The notes beneath the pieces are model-generated. The model searched no databases, was not told the DNA's origin, and worked only from the letters and a program-made list of their open reading frames with translations. From Aquimixticola soesokkakensis (GTDB taxonomy: Bacteria; Pseudomonadota; Alphaproteobacteria; Rhodobacterales; Rhodobacteraceae), in NCBI RefSeq assembly GCF_900172375.1, contig NZ_FWFS01000001.1:553777-617776 (forward strand): a stretch of 64,000 nt of DNA. Direction: 5' to 3'. A program made the position numbers and the translations under genes. Positions within the stretch are counted from its first letter, which is position 1. Each line of letters begins with the position of its first letter. Below, piece after piece: positions 63,807 through 64,000 of the stretch.

Positions 63807-64000
63807 GCTTTTGAGGGCGACTCGGCCAGCTTGTGGGCGCCACTTTTGGGTGTTTGAGGCGAGTCGGTTGTGGGTTGTTTTGGATTTATTTGGTGATTTT
63901 TGTTTTGGTGACTCGGGGGTGATTTGGTGTGTTTGGTTTTGATTTTTCGAAAGTTGCGCTTTGGGGTGTGGGTAAGTGGTTTTTGTTATCGTTTGGGGTG
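63807..64000. other. G+T-biased non-coding tract at the window edge
   Basis: No gene is recognisable. In 63901-64000 I count 46 T, 39 G, 9 A and 6 C, an 85% G+T strand bias unlike anything else in the window. Together with the flank just before it the tract carries four GANTC sites (63759, 63819, 63861, 63910). It runs off the right edge. Confidence 0.8.

Overview
The window is a 64-kb stretch of high-GC chromosome from an alphaproteobacterium, most likely a Rhodobacterales/Roseobacter-group species. The evidence is a 44-residue aa3-type cytochrome oxidase subunit IV, a smoEFGK/mtlK-type polyol cluster, DUF1467, DUF6173 and EI24-type proteins, a full-length Sua5-type protein and a plant/proteobacterial-type glutamate-cysteine ligase. 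I see no tRNA, rRNA, CRISPR array, transposase or prophage gene. Genes sit on both strands in short operons, many closed by clear hairpin terminators. Coordinates and starts were worked out by eye from the sequence; no database search was run, so family names rest on motif recognition.

Layout. 1-7.6 kb: tdk (cut by the left edge), a DEAD-box RNA helicase, carB and, divergently, aspS. 7.7-12.0 kb: a hemerythrin-like protein behind a GGAAC-N17-CGTT promoter-like element, a DUF1800/DUF1501 exported pair, a small membrane protein and a receiver-domain protein. 12.2-16.0 kb: methylmalonyl-CoA epimerase with DUF1467, EI24, nitroreductase, a small acidic protein, an M48 lipoprotein protease and a DUF393 protein. 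An AT-rich nuclease-like gene (16.0-16.9 kb) interrupts the housekeeping background. 17-25 kb: rimO, a cytochrome b561-YceI fusion facing a free YceI, an OmpA/coiled-coil pair, ubiA and rsmE. 25-31 kb: gshA, then the opposing pyrB operon. 31.5-46 kb: a uracil-DNA-glycosylase-like protein without most Fe-S cysteines, moaB, an RND efflux pair, a DsbD-N protein, yqgE, sua5, acyl-CoA dehydrogenase, DUF6173, cox subunit IV, a lipoprotein and a MobA-MoeA fusion. 46-51 kb: acyl-CoA synthetase, a BON-LysM protein and an ABC exporter. 51-60 kb: a polyol uptake and catabolism operon with its SorC-type regulator. 60-64 kb: a quaternary-amine (betaine or TMAO type) ABC importer behind a long leader. The last ~140 bases are strikingly G+T-rich.

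How genes work together. In the polyol operon the regulator precedes a binding protein, two permeases, an ATPase, a mannitol-type dehydrogenase, a HAD phosphatase and a pentulose kinase. A -35 TTGACA with two similar palindromes over the -10/+20 region gives a concrete repression model. In the pyr operon, pyrB, two membrane proteins of unknown function and a dihydroorotase homologue that has lost metal ligands are joined by four-base ATGA overlaps and followed by plsY and a DUF805 protein. This is the best candidate in the window for an undescribed functional unit, possibly a membrane-tethered aspartate transcarbamoylase. Other points of interest are the transferred nuclease gene, a 17-bp tandem repeat spanning the ends of two convergent genes, two in-frame 12-bp coding repeats, and the G+T-rich right edge with clustered GANTC sites.
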